A stretch of DNA of 64,000 nucleotides from CAZXWN01 sp964644695 [NCBI: uncultured bacterium] (GTDB lineage: Bacteria > UBP4 > UBA4092), in the NCBI GenBank assembly GCA_964644695.1, contig CAZXWN010000001.1, forward strand, positions 1 to 64,000. Reading direction: 5' to 3'. This document shows positions 53,933 through 63,700 of the stretch, piece by piece. Under the pieces are notes generated by a model. The model ran no database searches. It was not told the origin of the DNA and worked only from the letters and a program-made list of their open reading frames with translations. Both the position numbers and the translations under genes were made by a program. How positions within the stretch are numbered: the first letter of the stretch is position 1; every line of letters begins with the position of its first letter.

Positions 53933-54518
53933 CAAACTGGAACGCGTAGACTATCAGTTTATTCTGGATGTCATTACGCCGAATGCGAATGTACTGGATT
54001 TGGGATGTGGAGATGGTTTGTTATTGGAGTTACTGGCTCACCGAAAAGAAGTGAAGGGTTTAGGGTTGGAAATTGAGGATTCCTGCATTCATTCCTGTAT
54101 GGAAAAGGGATTATCTGTTTTACATATGGATCTGGATACCGGACTGGTGGATTTCCCGGATAAGTCGTTCGATTATGTGATCCTGAACCAGACCCTCCAA
54201 CAGTTAAAAGAACCGCACAAGGTTTTGGAAGAGGGAATGCGAGTAGGGCATCATATCATTGTGGGGTTCCCCAATTTCTGTCATATTAGTGCCCGGTGTT
54301 CCATTTTCTTTACTGGCAGGGTTCCGATAACTCGTTCTCTTCCCTATAACTGGTATGATACGCCCAACTTACACTTCTTATCTATATTAGACTTTGAAAT
54401 CTACTGTCAACGGAAGGGATTCCGGATAGAAAATTCCTTTTTCTATTCAGAAAACTCACCCGTTGGAGTATTTCCTAACTTGCTGGCACGGGATGCAATA
54501 TTTGTTTTATCCAGATAA
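53922..54518 (+). CDS. metW: MetW-family methyltransferase-like protein
   Basis: A 198-aa protein of the MetW family, usually encoded next to metX and thought to assist it. The SAM-binding motif VLDLGCGDGLLLELL is near residue 27-41, followed by the MetW blocks DKSFDYVILNQTLQQLKEP and FCHISARCSIFFTGRVP. AAGGGGG lies 6 bases before the ATG at 53922; the ATG at 53916 is too close to that site. Confidence 0.94.
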   Translation: MKSNKLERVDYQFILDVITPNANVLDLGCGDGLLLELLAHRKEVKGLGLEIEDSCIHSCMEKGLSVLHMDLDTGLVDFPDKSFDYVILNQTLQQLKEPHKVLEEGMRVGHHIIVGFPNFCHISARCSIFFTGRVPITRSLPYNWYDTPNLHFLSILDFEIYCQRKGFRIENSFFYSENSPVGVFPNLLARDAIFVLSR

Positions 54519-54617
54519 ATAGCGTGTATTGGGGTGGGGAGGCATTGATGGTCCTATGGCCATACTAAATGTCATTGCTTTGTTTATTATCCGATCTCTT
54601 TTTATGATTGAAAAAAG

Positions 54618-55499
54618 ATGATAAAAATACTTAAACTCACATCATGGGTATTATTATCTGTATTGTTTATGGGGATATCAGGCAATTTCCTTGAAATCTA
54701 CTGTGACCGCCTTGTGACAGCTATTATGTGGCCCGATCCCCATGGCTTCATGGATAATTCATTTTTTAAACTTATCATCACAAACTATATATATATTGTT
54801 GAAATATCACTCATCTCAATCCCCCTGGCTATCTTGAATAATTGGGTCGTGAACAATAAAGAGGTTGGGTTAAAAACAGGATTTGTTATGAGTTATTCAA
54901 TTTACTGGGTATTTGATTATTTCCTCTTGTATTATTACAAACACCTCTTTCAGTATATTAATTCTCGACCCGGAGCACATAGTGATACGGCTGTTTATTA
55001 CGATACATGGTGGTATCTCGTCCACGCTGTGTTGTTGTGTTTTCCGCTGATATACTCACTGATGGTACTGAATTATAAATTTATAAATAAGTACGATATT
55101 GGGAAACTTGTTTCAGTCTTACTGCTTCTTCTTTTACTCCATGAATTACCCTATTTCTTGATTTGGTATGGTATTGTTTTGGTGGTTTATTTTTTCTTCA
55201 GAAATAAAAATGAAGTATTTGACCGATTGGAAGGTTCAACACTCATTCTTATCTTTATCTCTATTCTTTTAATTAGTATATCCAGGTGGTTTATTGTCTT
55301 ACCCTGGCTTATTATTCTTGTAAACACGAAATGTCGTCTTAAATCTAAACTCGTATTTATCGCTATAACTTATTTAATACTTCCGGTAATAGTAGAGTAT
55401 TTACGATTAGACCTTCTTGATAGGCATTTGTATCAGGTAAAGAATATTGAACTGCGGGAAATATCTCTGGATTCAGGAGTTGAGAAGTATTACCATTGA
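54618..55499 (+). CDS. Tandem membrane-protein family, member 1 (unknown)
   Basis: A 293-aa protein of about seven predicted membrane helices, unlike any family I recognise. Its second half carries the INKYDIGKL block that is shared with members 2 and 3 (CNKYDLVKL, LNKYDLTKL), followed by a run of aliphatic residues. The C-terminal soluble tail (HLYQVKNIELREISLDSG...) is unique to it, but the DNA encoding it recurs at 56412-56473. The region is clearly more AT-rich than metW before it and glcF after it. AAAAAAG precedes the ATG. Confidence 0.65.
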   Translation: MIKILKLTSWVLLSVLFMGISGNFLEIYCDRLVTAIMWPDPHGFMDNSFFKLIITNYIYIVEISLISIPLAILNNWVVNNKEVGLKTGFVMSYSIYWVFDYFLLYYYKHLFQYINSRPGAHSDTAVYYDTWWYLVHAVLLCFPLIYSLMVLNYKFINKYDIGKLVSVLLLLLLLHELPYFLIWYGIVLVVYFFFRNKNEVFDRLEGSTLILIFISILLISISRWFIVLPWLIILVNTKCRLKSKLVFIAITYLILPVIVEYLRLDLLDRHLYQVKNIELREISLDSGVEKYYH

Positions 55500-55516
55500 G
55501 CGAGATAACAGCTGAT
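55457..55516. repeat. Junction repeat, copy A
   Basis: This stretch covers the end of member 1 and the start of member 2. ATCTCTGGATTCAG, TTGAGCGAGAT and GCTGAT recur in the same order at 56412-56473, upstream of member 3. It marks the unit boundaries of a tandem duplication. Confidence 0.8.
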
Positions 55517-56392
55517 GTACAAGCGATTCGATATATGATGAAAAATTTGGGAAAACAGATAGCTATAAATACAATCCTGATTGTTTCTTTGGTCTATGTT
55601 GTATTCGCAGGGGTACAGGTAAATTATCGATTTATCCATTATATTGGGTCTTTATTTCGTAATGTTCCCCATTCAGAATATGAAAGTATTTTTCTTTTTT
55701 TAAGTGGATATTTTACAGAAATCATTACTGCTTTTATCGCAACTGTTCTTCATACATATCTAAGAAAAGAAACTATCATCAGTAAAACAGTAGATTTTAT
55801 ATGTATTATGGTGACTTATTGGATATTTTGGCTTATATATAGAGATAAACTTCGAGAGGTTTTCGAATTCATAGATATAGGTTTTATTGCCTATTCTGGA
55901 CTGATAATAAACTTCTTTGCCTTCTTGATTATCCCACCTGTCATATATCAAATTATTGTTTTAAGCCATAAGTCGTGTAATAAATATGATTTGGTTAAAC
56001 TATTTATCGCCATCACTGGGTTATTTATGAATAAGTTGGTGTTGCCCAACATGTCTTTTATTATTTATGGTTTGATTTTTGTGCTCTATTTTACCCTTCG
56101 GCATCCAATGGAATTGTTAAAGCGTTTTGATGGGCTTAGGTTGGTATTATTAGTCTTTTTAATTTCAGGATTGGCACCTCTGCCCTTTTCTATTATGGCT
56201 ATATATATATCAATAATCTGGGTTGTGGCATTTTGTGGAAATATGGCCTATCTAAAAATACCCATAATAAAGCAGATTGTTTCCTATATGATCATTCCCG
56301 CAATCCTGTATATCATTATCTGGTTAATAGAGCCTTATGTATTGAAGTGGTTTGGATTGCCGGCTTATTTTTCATCGGCATGGATATTTTAA
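55496..56392 (+). CDS. Tandem membrane-protein family, member 2 (unknown)
   Basis: A 298-aa protein with seven or eight membrane helices, homologous to member 3 over most of its length: FVSYSGL/FIAYSGL, PPVIYQII, NKYDLVKLF, RHPMELLKRFDGLR and IPAILYIIIWLIEPYVLKWFGLPAY. The TTG start overlaps the stop of member 1; ATG-ATG at 55535/55538 is an alternative that removes 13 residues. No catalytic motif is seen. Function unknown; a small multi-copy inner-membrane family is the safest description. Confidence 0.65.
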   Translation: MSEITADVQAIRYMMKNLGKQIAINTILIVSLVYVVFAGVQVNYRFIHYIGSLFRNVPHSEYESIFLFLSGYFTEIITAFIATVLHTYLRKETIISKTVDFICIMVTYWIFWLIYRDKLREVFEFIDIGFIAYSGLIINFFAFLIIPPVIYQIIVLSHKSCNKYDLVKLFIAITGLFMNKLVLPNMSFIIYGLIFVLYFTLRHPMELLKRFDGLRLVLLVFLISGLAPLPFSIMAIYISIIWVVAFCGNMAYLKIPIIKQIVSYMIIPAILYIIIWLIEPYVLKWFGLPAYFSSAWIF

Positions 56393-56411
56393 TGGTGTGG
56401 AACAGGAAATA

Positions 56412-56473
56412 GGAATTATCTCTGGATTCAGAAACTATAATGGACTATCGTTGAGCGAGATGCTTATGCTGAT
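56412..56473. repeat. Junction repeat, copy B
   Basis: Related to 55457-55516. Here the TTG-AGC-GAG start-like sequence runs into a stop after 12 codons, so the copy is non-coding and decayed. It fills most of the 124-bp gap between members 2 and 3. Confidence 0.75.
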
Positions 56474-56516
56474 ACTTGCACGAAGCTAGATCGTTTGCTG
56501 GAGTGGTATAAAAACC

Positions 56517-57335
56517 ATGAGTCTTATTAAAAACATTAAGATATCAATATCCTGTTTATTACTATTGTTGATTAGTAATGTTTATATATTGGGTGGCCTA
56601 TATAAGAATAGTTACTTTTATGGGGCTTTAGCAGAGCTTTTATTTATTAACCTGACAGTATTTTCCATTTTGGTTGCAACTGTACACACTTTCTTTGATC
56701 GTAAATCCACTGTAGATAAAACTATAAACTTCATGGCTTATTTGACTACATATTGGATATTTGGTTTTATCTATATATTTAAAATTCAGCAAGTAATTGA
56801 ATTAATAAATGTTATATTTGTCTCTTATTCAGGATTGGTCGTCAACTTTCTTGCTTTGTTATATGTGCCTCCTGTTTTGTATCAGGTTTTGGCATTACAA
56901 AAGCAGGCATTGAATAAATATGATTTAACTAAACTTTCCTTAGTAATAATGGGGTTGTTGCTTATATTTCTTATGAAACATATCAATCCACAGGAACTTA
57001 TGTGTTTGCTGTTAGGTCTTTATGTAGTTATAAGACATCCTCGGGAATTATTGAATCGGTTTGTTGGTTTCCGTGTTTTGGCGTCTTTCTCTTTAATATT
57101 ATTTCTATTTGTAGAGCCTTTATCAATTATGATATTAATTCTCGTCATTCTTTGGGGACTGGCCTTATATCGAAATATGGAGTATTTCCAGTTATCAACA
57201 GTAAAACGGATTCTTTCGTATATTTATATTCCAGCCATACTTTATATCATCATCTGGCTGATTGAACCCTATCTTTTCAATTGGTTTGATTTACCAACCT
57301 ATTCATCTCCTGCTTTAAATCCTTGGCCCATGTAA
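56517..57335 (+). CDS. Tandem membrane-protein family, member 3 (unknown)
   Basis: A 272-aa paralogue of member 2 with the same helix order and shared blocks VSYSGLVVNFLALLYVPPVLYQ (split by short changes), LNKYDLTKLSL, IRHPRELLNRFVGFR and IPAILYIIIWLIEPYLFNWFDLPTY. The N-terminus is shorter by about 25 residues. No clear ribosome binding site. A truncated relative follows at 57385-57534. Confidence 0.65.
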   Translation: MSLIKNIKISISCLLLLLISNVYILGGLYKNSYFYGALAELLFINLTVFSILVATVHTFFDRKSTVDKTINFMAYLTTYWIFGFIYIFKIQQVIELINVIFVSYSGLVVNFLALLYVPPVLYQVLALQKQALNKYDLTKLSLVIMGLLLIFLMKHINPQELMCLLLGLYVVIRHPRELLNRFVGFRVLASFSLILFLFVEPLSIMILILVILWGLALYRNMEYFQLSTVKRILSYIYIPAILYIIIWLIEPYLFNWFDLPTYSSPALNPWPM

Positions 57336-57384
57336 TAATTATGCAGACTCGATATTTCCATAGACATGTTTATAGGATTCATTA

Positions 57385-57534
57385 ATGTTCATTATTCTGA
57401 TATGGATAATCGCTTTGATTCGATATATGAAATTTAAACAATTAGGTCTGATGAGATATGGCTTGCCGTATTTCATCTTGCCGACTGTTTTGGTGATTTA
57501 TGAGAAGTTTCCTTACTTAATTCCTTTTTTATGA
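57385..57534 (+). pseudogene. Truncated fourth copy of the tandem membrane-protein family
   Basis: An open 49-codon stretch (MFIILIWIIALIRYMKF... ending KFPYLIPFL) aligns with the last 60 residues of members 2 and 3: the helix IILVILWGLALYRNMEYF, then YIYIPAILYIIIW. The remainder of the gene is missing. It is the remnant of a fourth unit, or a short expressed fragment. The region 57336-57689 holds only this and one dispersed palindromic element. Confidence 0.65.
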
Positions 57535-57600
57535 CATATCCTAATCTTTATATCCCTGGCAGTTTGTACAAATATCGTACTATACCCGTATCATGACCTG

Positions 57601-57650
57601 ACGAAGAAGATACGGAGCAGCTCCGAGCAGGTCCGTGGATGGTTCGTTTG
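57601..57650 (-). repeat. Dispersed palindromic element, copy 3
   Basis: Read on the minus strand: AAACGAACCATCCACGGACC, then TGCTCCGAGCTGCTCCGT, then a diverged right arm. It shares 36 of the first 40 or so bases with copy 2. It lies between the truncated membrane gene and the end of glcF. Confidence 0.85.
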
Positions 57651-57689
57651 GAGTATCAATATAATCTGGGTGGACAGGGAAAATCGTTT

Positions 57690-59018
57690 TTAGAGATCCT
57701 GATTTTTGTACGATTTATTCAAGACCGTGATAGGGTGGAGGACTTTAACATCCATGTTATGCCGTTTGACTCCATGTCGAAGTTGAACCAGGCAGCCGGG
57801 ATTCCCTGACAGGATGACTTGAGCGCCTGTCTTTTTAATATTCTCCATTTTCCGGTCTAAGATTTCCATGGAAGCGTCATACTGCACAATGTTATAAATA
57901 CCCGCACTGCCGCAACACCAACTGGCTTCCTTTAATTCAACGAATTTCAAACCGGGAATGGAATGAATGACATCTCTTGGTTGTTGACTGATTTTTTGTC
58001 CGTGAAGCAGATGGCAGGCATCGTCATAAGTAACTCGAACATTGATAGGATATTTCGGAGTCTCAAATCCTACTTTGACCAGAAATTCAGAGACATCTAC
58101 GACCTTTTTTTCAAACTTCCGGGCTTTTTCGGCATAATCTTTATCCTCCCGGAGAAGATGTCCATAGGTTTTCAGGAAGGATCCACATCCTGCGGAGTTG
58201 ATGACCAGATAATCAATCCCTTCACGCTCGAAAACATCAATATTCTTTTTCGCCAGTTTGCGGGCTGTCTTGAGATCCCCGTTATGTCCATGAAGTGAAC
58301 CACAACATACCTGGTCTTTCGGGACATGTACCTGACATCCATTATGGACTAGTACTTCGGCGGTATCCTGATTCACATCAGCAAATATCATATTCATGAT
58401 ACATCCGGTCAATAAACCGACTTTATATCGGGGGGCTGTCTCCGGTTTGATGACTTCAGGTAAGACCTTATCAGAGAAGGGAACTTGTACGGTAGGAGAT
58501 AAACTCTCCATCTGTGCCAGTTTGGGAACAACCAATTCCAATATGTGGCTTTTCCGTACCAACCATTGAACTCCTGTTTTTTCATAAAGCCACAGTGAGT
58601 ATCCAATAGCGCTTAACATCCATTTTGTAGTGAAAACTGTTCCCAGCATGAAGGATTTGAATGCTTTTCCCCAGGGTGTCCCAAAACCGGATATCTCGAT
58701 TTGTGCCCGGGCCGCCTCCTGAAGTTCTCCATACTTGACACCGGCAGGACAGGCAGATTCACAAGCCCTGCAGTTCAGGCAAAAGTCCATGGCGTTGACA
58801 AATCCTTCTGTGATTTCCAATTCCCCGTCAGCGACTGCTTTGATCAAGGCAATACGGCCTCGAGGATTGGCTTTTTCCAGTTGAGTCAGTGAATAGGTGG
58901 GGCAATGGGGGAGACACAGTCCGCAATGCATACAATTTAAGATGTCCCCATAATCAGGGACATCTATGCCTAAAAAGGCCGATAAGACCTTGTGGTTATC
59001 TTTTTTGTGTGAAGTCAT
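57690..59018 (-). CDS. glcF: Glycolate oxidase iron-sulphur subunit GlcF
   Basis: A 442-aa protein that passes electrons from the flavoprotein GlcD. It has two 4Fe-4S motifs, Cys29/32/35/39 (CMHCGLCLPHCP) and Cys80/83/86/90 (CLNCRACESACP), and two CCG domains with LLTGCIMNMIF, VCCGSLHGHNG, TYDDACHLLHGQ and SWCCGSAG. It oxidises glycolate or a related 2-hydroxy acid with GlcD. It follows glcD by 6 bases. Confidence 0.94.
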   Translation of the reverse strand: MTSHKKDNHKVLSAFLGIDVPDYGDILNCMHCGLCLPHCPTYSLTQLEKANPRGRIALIKAVADGELEITEGFVNAMDFCLNCRACESACPAGVKYGELQEAARAQIEISGFGTPWGKAFKSFMLGTVFTTKWMLSAIGYSLWLYEKTGVQWLVRKSHILELVVPKLAQMESLSPTVQVPFSDKVLPEVIKPETAPRYKVGLLTGCIMNMIFADVNQDTAEVLVHNGCQVHVPKDQVCCGSLHGHNGDLKTARKLAKKNIDVFEREGIDYLVINSAGCGSFLKTYGHLLREDKDYAEKARKFEKKVVDVSEFLVKVGFETPKYPINVRVTYDDACHLLHGQKISQQPRDVIHSIPGLKFVELKEASWCCGSAGIYNIVQYDASMEILDRKMENIKKTGAQVILSGNPGCLVQLRHGVKRHNMDVKVLHPITVLNKSYKNQDL

Positions 59019-59024
59019 TTTTTA

Positions 59025-60482
59025 TTATTTCAGGTCAGAAGTTGTCGGTATTTGTTCTCTTGTGTGGGGGAGAACTCCCTCGCATCGGGGATGGAGTGTG
59101 AACACTTTACCCGGATTCAGTATTCCCTGGGGATCTAATACCTTTTTCATATTCTGCATGAAGGTAATACCCGAATCTTCGACCTGGTGAGGCAAAAACT
59201 CTTTTTTTGACAAGCCAACACCATGTTCACCGGTAATAGTCCCTCCGAGTTTGATGGCATGAGCAAATATTTCAGCAAAGGCTTCTTCAGCCCGCTTGAT
59301 TTCGTCAGTATTTCTTTCATCAGTCAGACACGTTGGGTGTAAATTACCGTCTCCTGCATGTCCAAAAGTTCCAATCTCCACTTTGTATTTTTCGGAGACC
59401 TCATGAATCTTGCGAATCATAGGGGCAATGGCGCTTCGGGGTACGGTGGCATCTTCCAGAATAGTCGTTGGTTTCATTCGGGCTAAAGCAGGGAATGCGT
59501 TTCTTCGGGCGGCCGCAAACGAGAGTGCTTCATCATTATCTTTTGCCAGGTGGAATTCCACTGCACGATGGGTTTTACATATTTCAGTGATTTGATTGGC
59601 TTCTGATTCGACGACTGAGGCATGTCCATCCACTTCAATCAACAATACCGCCGCCATATCCATGGGTAATCCAATATGTGAATAGTTTTCAACACATTTA
59701 ATGGTGACATGGTCGAGGAATTCAAGTGTGGTAGGAATGATATGCGCTGCGATGATGGCAGAGACGGTCTCTCCGGCATCTTCCATGCTCTTGAAGTAGG
59801 CCAGGATAGTCTTTTTTTCTTCAGGTTTGGGGATGAGTTTCAGCAATACCTTGGTGACAATCCCCAAGGTTCCTTCCGAACCGACAAAGACATCCTTGAT
59901 GTTGAATCCAGCTACATCTTTAGCGCATTTATTCCCAGTATGGATGACTTCCCCATTGGGGAGGACCACCTCTAACCCCAGAACATAATTCTTGGTTACT
60001 CCGTATTTGAGCCCTCTTAATCCCCCGGAATTCTCGGCAACATTCCCACCAATGGTAGAAATTGCCATGCTTCCTGGATCGGGTGGATAAAAAAGACCGA
60101 TGCTTTCAGCTGTTTTATGGATATCAGCGGTAATGACTCCTGTTTCAGCCCATAAGGTCATATTCTCGGAATCCACTTCGAGAATTTTATTAAGCCGGTT
60201 TAACAGGAGAACGACCGAACCTTCTACCGGCACTGAACCGCCGGATAATCCAGTACCCGACCCACGAGGGACAACAGGGATTCCATGTCGGGAACAAACA
60301 ACCATGATGGGAGATACCTGGTCAGTGTTTTCTGGGATAATTACAGCTTCCGGGACTTGTTTGAGCATGGGTGTCCCGTCGTAAGAATAGGTGATCAAAT
60401 CCTCCTGACTGGTCAGAAGGTTGTTTTTGCCAACAATAGCGGCAAATTCATCAAGAATAGTAGGATTCAACATATGCCTCAT
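59025..60482 (-). CDS. glcD: FAD-linked oxidase GlcD (glycolate/lactate dehydrogenase type)
   Basis: A 485-aa flavoprotein of the VAO family. The FAD-binding segment includes VPRGSGTGLSGGSVP, PPDPGSMAISTIGGNVAENSGGLRGLKYG and FVGSEGTLGIVT; the C-terminal GTFGHAGDGNLHP and TGEHGVGLSKKEFLP blocks carry the catalytic and metal-binding residues. Glycolate or D-lactate is the likely substrate. AGGA precedes the ATG. It is transcribed away from the histidine kinase gene. Confidence 0.94.
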   Translation of the reverse strand: MRHMLNPTILDEFAAIVGKNNLLTSQEDLITYSYDGTPMLKQVPEAVIIPENTDQVSPIMVVCSRHGIPVVPRGSGTGLSGGSVPVEGSVVLLLNRLNKILEVDSENMTLWAETGVITADIHKTAESIGLFYPPDPGSMAISTIGGNVAENSGGLRGLKYGVTKNYVLGLEVVLPNGEVIHTGNKCAKDVAGFNIKDVFVGSEGTLGIVTKVLLKLIPKPEEKKTILAYFKSMEDAGETVSAIIAAHIIPTTLEFLDHVTIKCVENYSHIGLPMDMAAVLLIEVDGHASVVESEANQITEICKTHRAVEFHLAKDNDEALSFAAARRNAFPALARMKPTTILEDATVPRSAIAPMIRKIHEVSEKYKVEIGTFGHAGDGNLHPTCLTDERNTDEIKRAEEAFAEIFAHAIKLGGTITGEHGVGLSKKEFLPHQVEDSGITFMQNMKKVLDPQGILNPGKVFTLHPRCEGVLPHTREQIPTTSDLK

Positions 60483-60647
60483 AGTTTAACATTCCTGATT
60501 ATTTTGGTCGAGATGCTCCTGTTGCGAATTTATGGCGGTCATTATTAATAATTTATCTTGATTCATACATAAAAATTCCACTAAATTCTATTGAATATGT
60601 CAAAATGAACAAAAGGGCTGTCATATTTAATAATGTGACATTGTTCC

Positions 60648-60676
60648 TTGTATCTGGTTATTAGTCGTTTTATAAT
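60648..60676 (+). promoter_or_regulatory. Candidate promoter of the histidine kinase gene
   Basis: TTGTAT (60648-60653), a 17-base spacer and a perfect TATAAT (60671-60676) lie about 75 bases before the start of the kinase gene, in the 269-bp gap shared with glcD. Confidence 0.6.
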
Positions 60677-60751
60677 CACTGTAATTATAGATATATGTAA
60701 AAAGGGGTGTTTTTGTGGGACAGGATAGATGTCTGGAGTGGCGTAAGTTAA

Positions 60752-63700
60752 ATGGCCGGTAAACCTGTAAATTATTACCAGCGTTTTTGGCAATCGTTTT
60801 TCTTATTGCTGTTTAATCTGGCATGTTTATTTATTCTGGGCTGGGCTGTTTATATTGAGTTCCTCAAAGTGAATCTTAAAGCACCACCGTATATGTATCC
60901 TTTTATTGTGGTGTTGTTGATTTTGATGACCTCAATGCTTCTGGTTTCTCTGGCAGGCATCCGCAGGGTTTGGTTATTACTGCATGATATTAAAAAACAG
61001 AATCAATTACCCCTGGTCCCGGATGAGTCTTCCCAACAACTTTATAGTGTTGTATTAGAAAACCTGGATTATCCCCTCAGTGTGATTGACCAGGACTTTA
61101 AAATTGTATATATAAATGGAGCCTATTCTGACTATTGCCGACAATTTGGAGTCGTGAATCCCATCCATGGACATAAACTCCATGAAGCACTCTCATTTAT
61201 ATCCTCGGCTGTGATAGATGAATATCAGATGGTTTTCCGTACGGGGAAAGTCTTAGTTACAGAAGAAGAAGTTACTTTAGCAAACCATCTTGTTGTGAAT
61301 GAAGTTCGGAAGATCCCCGTCATTATTGATGGCGATGTTAAGCAGATTATTACGGTTATTAGAAATTTGACTCTGGACCGACTGGCAGAAAAAGAACATG
61401 AAATCTACTATCGATTATCCCAGATGTTGCCAGCCACTCAGACCATGAGAGAACTTGCTCTGCTGATTGCCGGAGAGTGCCGATATATCTTTAAACATGA
61501 TTTTTTCTCATTTGATTTGTATGATTCTGAAAATCATATGTTAGAAGGTGTTTTCCTCGAAGACACTCCTGTGGACCAGTCCGTACCTGTAGAGTTGGAA
61601 CCTGAGAACGTAAAAGATATCAATAATACCGCCGGTGTCTTGTTAGAGAAAAAGAGCCTCTTAGTAAATCGAAAAGAATTGCCTTCTAATACGTTATTAG
61701 TGCCTGCTGGATTTACGGAACGAAAGTCAATGTCTTTTATGTTTTTGCCTATTCTCTGGCAGGGGCAAATTGTTGCCATCGTAACGGTTCAAAGTTATAC
61801 CCCCCAGAGATATCAAGACCATGACTTGGAGATATTTAAAAACATCGTAAACCAATGCGCTGGGACTTTGGGTAAGATTTTAACTGAACACAGATTGCGT
61901 CAATTAAACCTCAATTTGGAAAAGAAGGTTCAGGACAGGACCGCCGCACTCTCAAAGACAAATGCTCTTTTGGTGAAAGAAGTCCAGGAACGAGGGCAAA
62001 TCCAGGACGTCCTTCGTGATAATCAAAAGAAACTGGAGATATTACTGGATAATCTGCCGGGGATGGTATATCGATGTGCAAACGACGAGTGCTGGACCGT
62101 TGAATATATCAGTGATGCAGTGAATTCCATCGTTGGGTATTCTCCGGATGCTTTGATTCATAACAAAACTATTTCATTAGGGGATTTGATTCATCCTGAT
62201 GACCGTTCACTTGTTTGGAAAACAATTCAAGAATCAATAAAACTGAAGAAATCTTTTGAAATAGAACATCGGTTACACCGTAAAGATGGCGCGGATATTC
62301 ATGTGAGAAATTGGGGACACGTGATTAACACAGAAACGTCCACTGAACTGGTTTTCATTGAAGGATTTATTCAGAATATCGAACCAGAGATCCAAAAAGA
62401 ATCTAAAATACGGGGATCAGAAAACCTCTATCGAAATTTGGTTGAGAATGTAAAAGAGTGGATATGGGAAATAGATCAGGCAGATAAATATATCTATGTG
62501 AGTCCTCAGGTGAAAAATTATCTGGGTTATGAACCGGATGATTTGATCAATAAAACTCCGTTTGATTTGATTAAGCCAGAACAATATGATCAAATCAAGG
62601 GAGTTTTTTATCGCTATCGACTGAGTCTTGAACCTTTCAATTTCCTTGAATACCCAATGATTCATAAGGATGGGCACATAGTATATATGGAGACCAGTGG
62701 CTCTCCTGTCTTTGATGCTTCTGGGCAATATAAAGGATATCGAGGGGTTGTCCGAGATATTACGGAGAAACAACGTACTGAAAATCAATTAAGGGCAAAT
62801 GATGTTCGTCAGACTCAGCAACGTGAAGTGTTGATGCAATTGGCAACACTTCATCTGGTTGGGGATGTGAATCTGAATCAAGTCTACAATCTTGTGACCG
62901 AACTGAGTTGCTCCGCGCTCCAGGTCGATTGGGTCAGTTTGTGGGAATTCGATGAGGAGAATGATGTGTTAGTTCTTCAGGACCGATTTGATATGAAGAC
63001 GACCATTCATTATGAAATGGATAAACTCTTGAAGAACGAATTCCCTGTTATGTGGGGAGCGCTTTATAATAACCGTTCTCTTGTCGTATCTAATGTTTTT
63101 AACAGTGATTACACTGTTCCCTTTGTGGACTCTTACTATCGTAAATACAATGTATCATCAATTATGATCGCTCCTATCAGGGTCGGCGGCGGTCTAAAAG
63201 GTGTTTTGTGCTTTGAACAGAAGGAGACGCATCGCCGATGGGAATTAGATGAAGAGGCTTTTGCTGCTTCTATCTCCGATATGATTGCCTTGGCGATTGA
63301 CCAACATATCCAGCAGGAAAACCAACGCCGGTTGGAAGAGTTAACTATCCAAATTGAGGCACAAGCCAAGCAATTAGATGAAATATTGTCTGCTTCCCCT
63401 GACATGCTGGCGTTGTTCAATGAAGACGGACAGATCAAATACGTAAATAAAGTTGCGACGGCTATCATTGGTGTAGAAAAGGAACATGCTACCGGGAAGA
63501 ATTTATTTGAATTACAGTTTAGTGAAGATGTATATCAAAAACATCAAAATCAGGTTAAACAGGTATTCAAGACAAGCCTTCCATTACAAGATGTTATGTT
63601 GTTACCGACGGTAACGGGAGGACGTTGGTTTGAATATATCTTAAGTCCGATTCGTGATCTTAATGGCGTTGTTCAATCGGTGGTTATGAGTGCAAGAGAT

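Noticed and set aside
61534-63468. Antisense frames opposite the histidine kinase
   Set aside because: The plus-strand kinase frame is uninterrupted and carries clear domains; the antisense frames do not.
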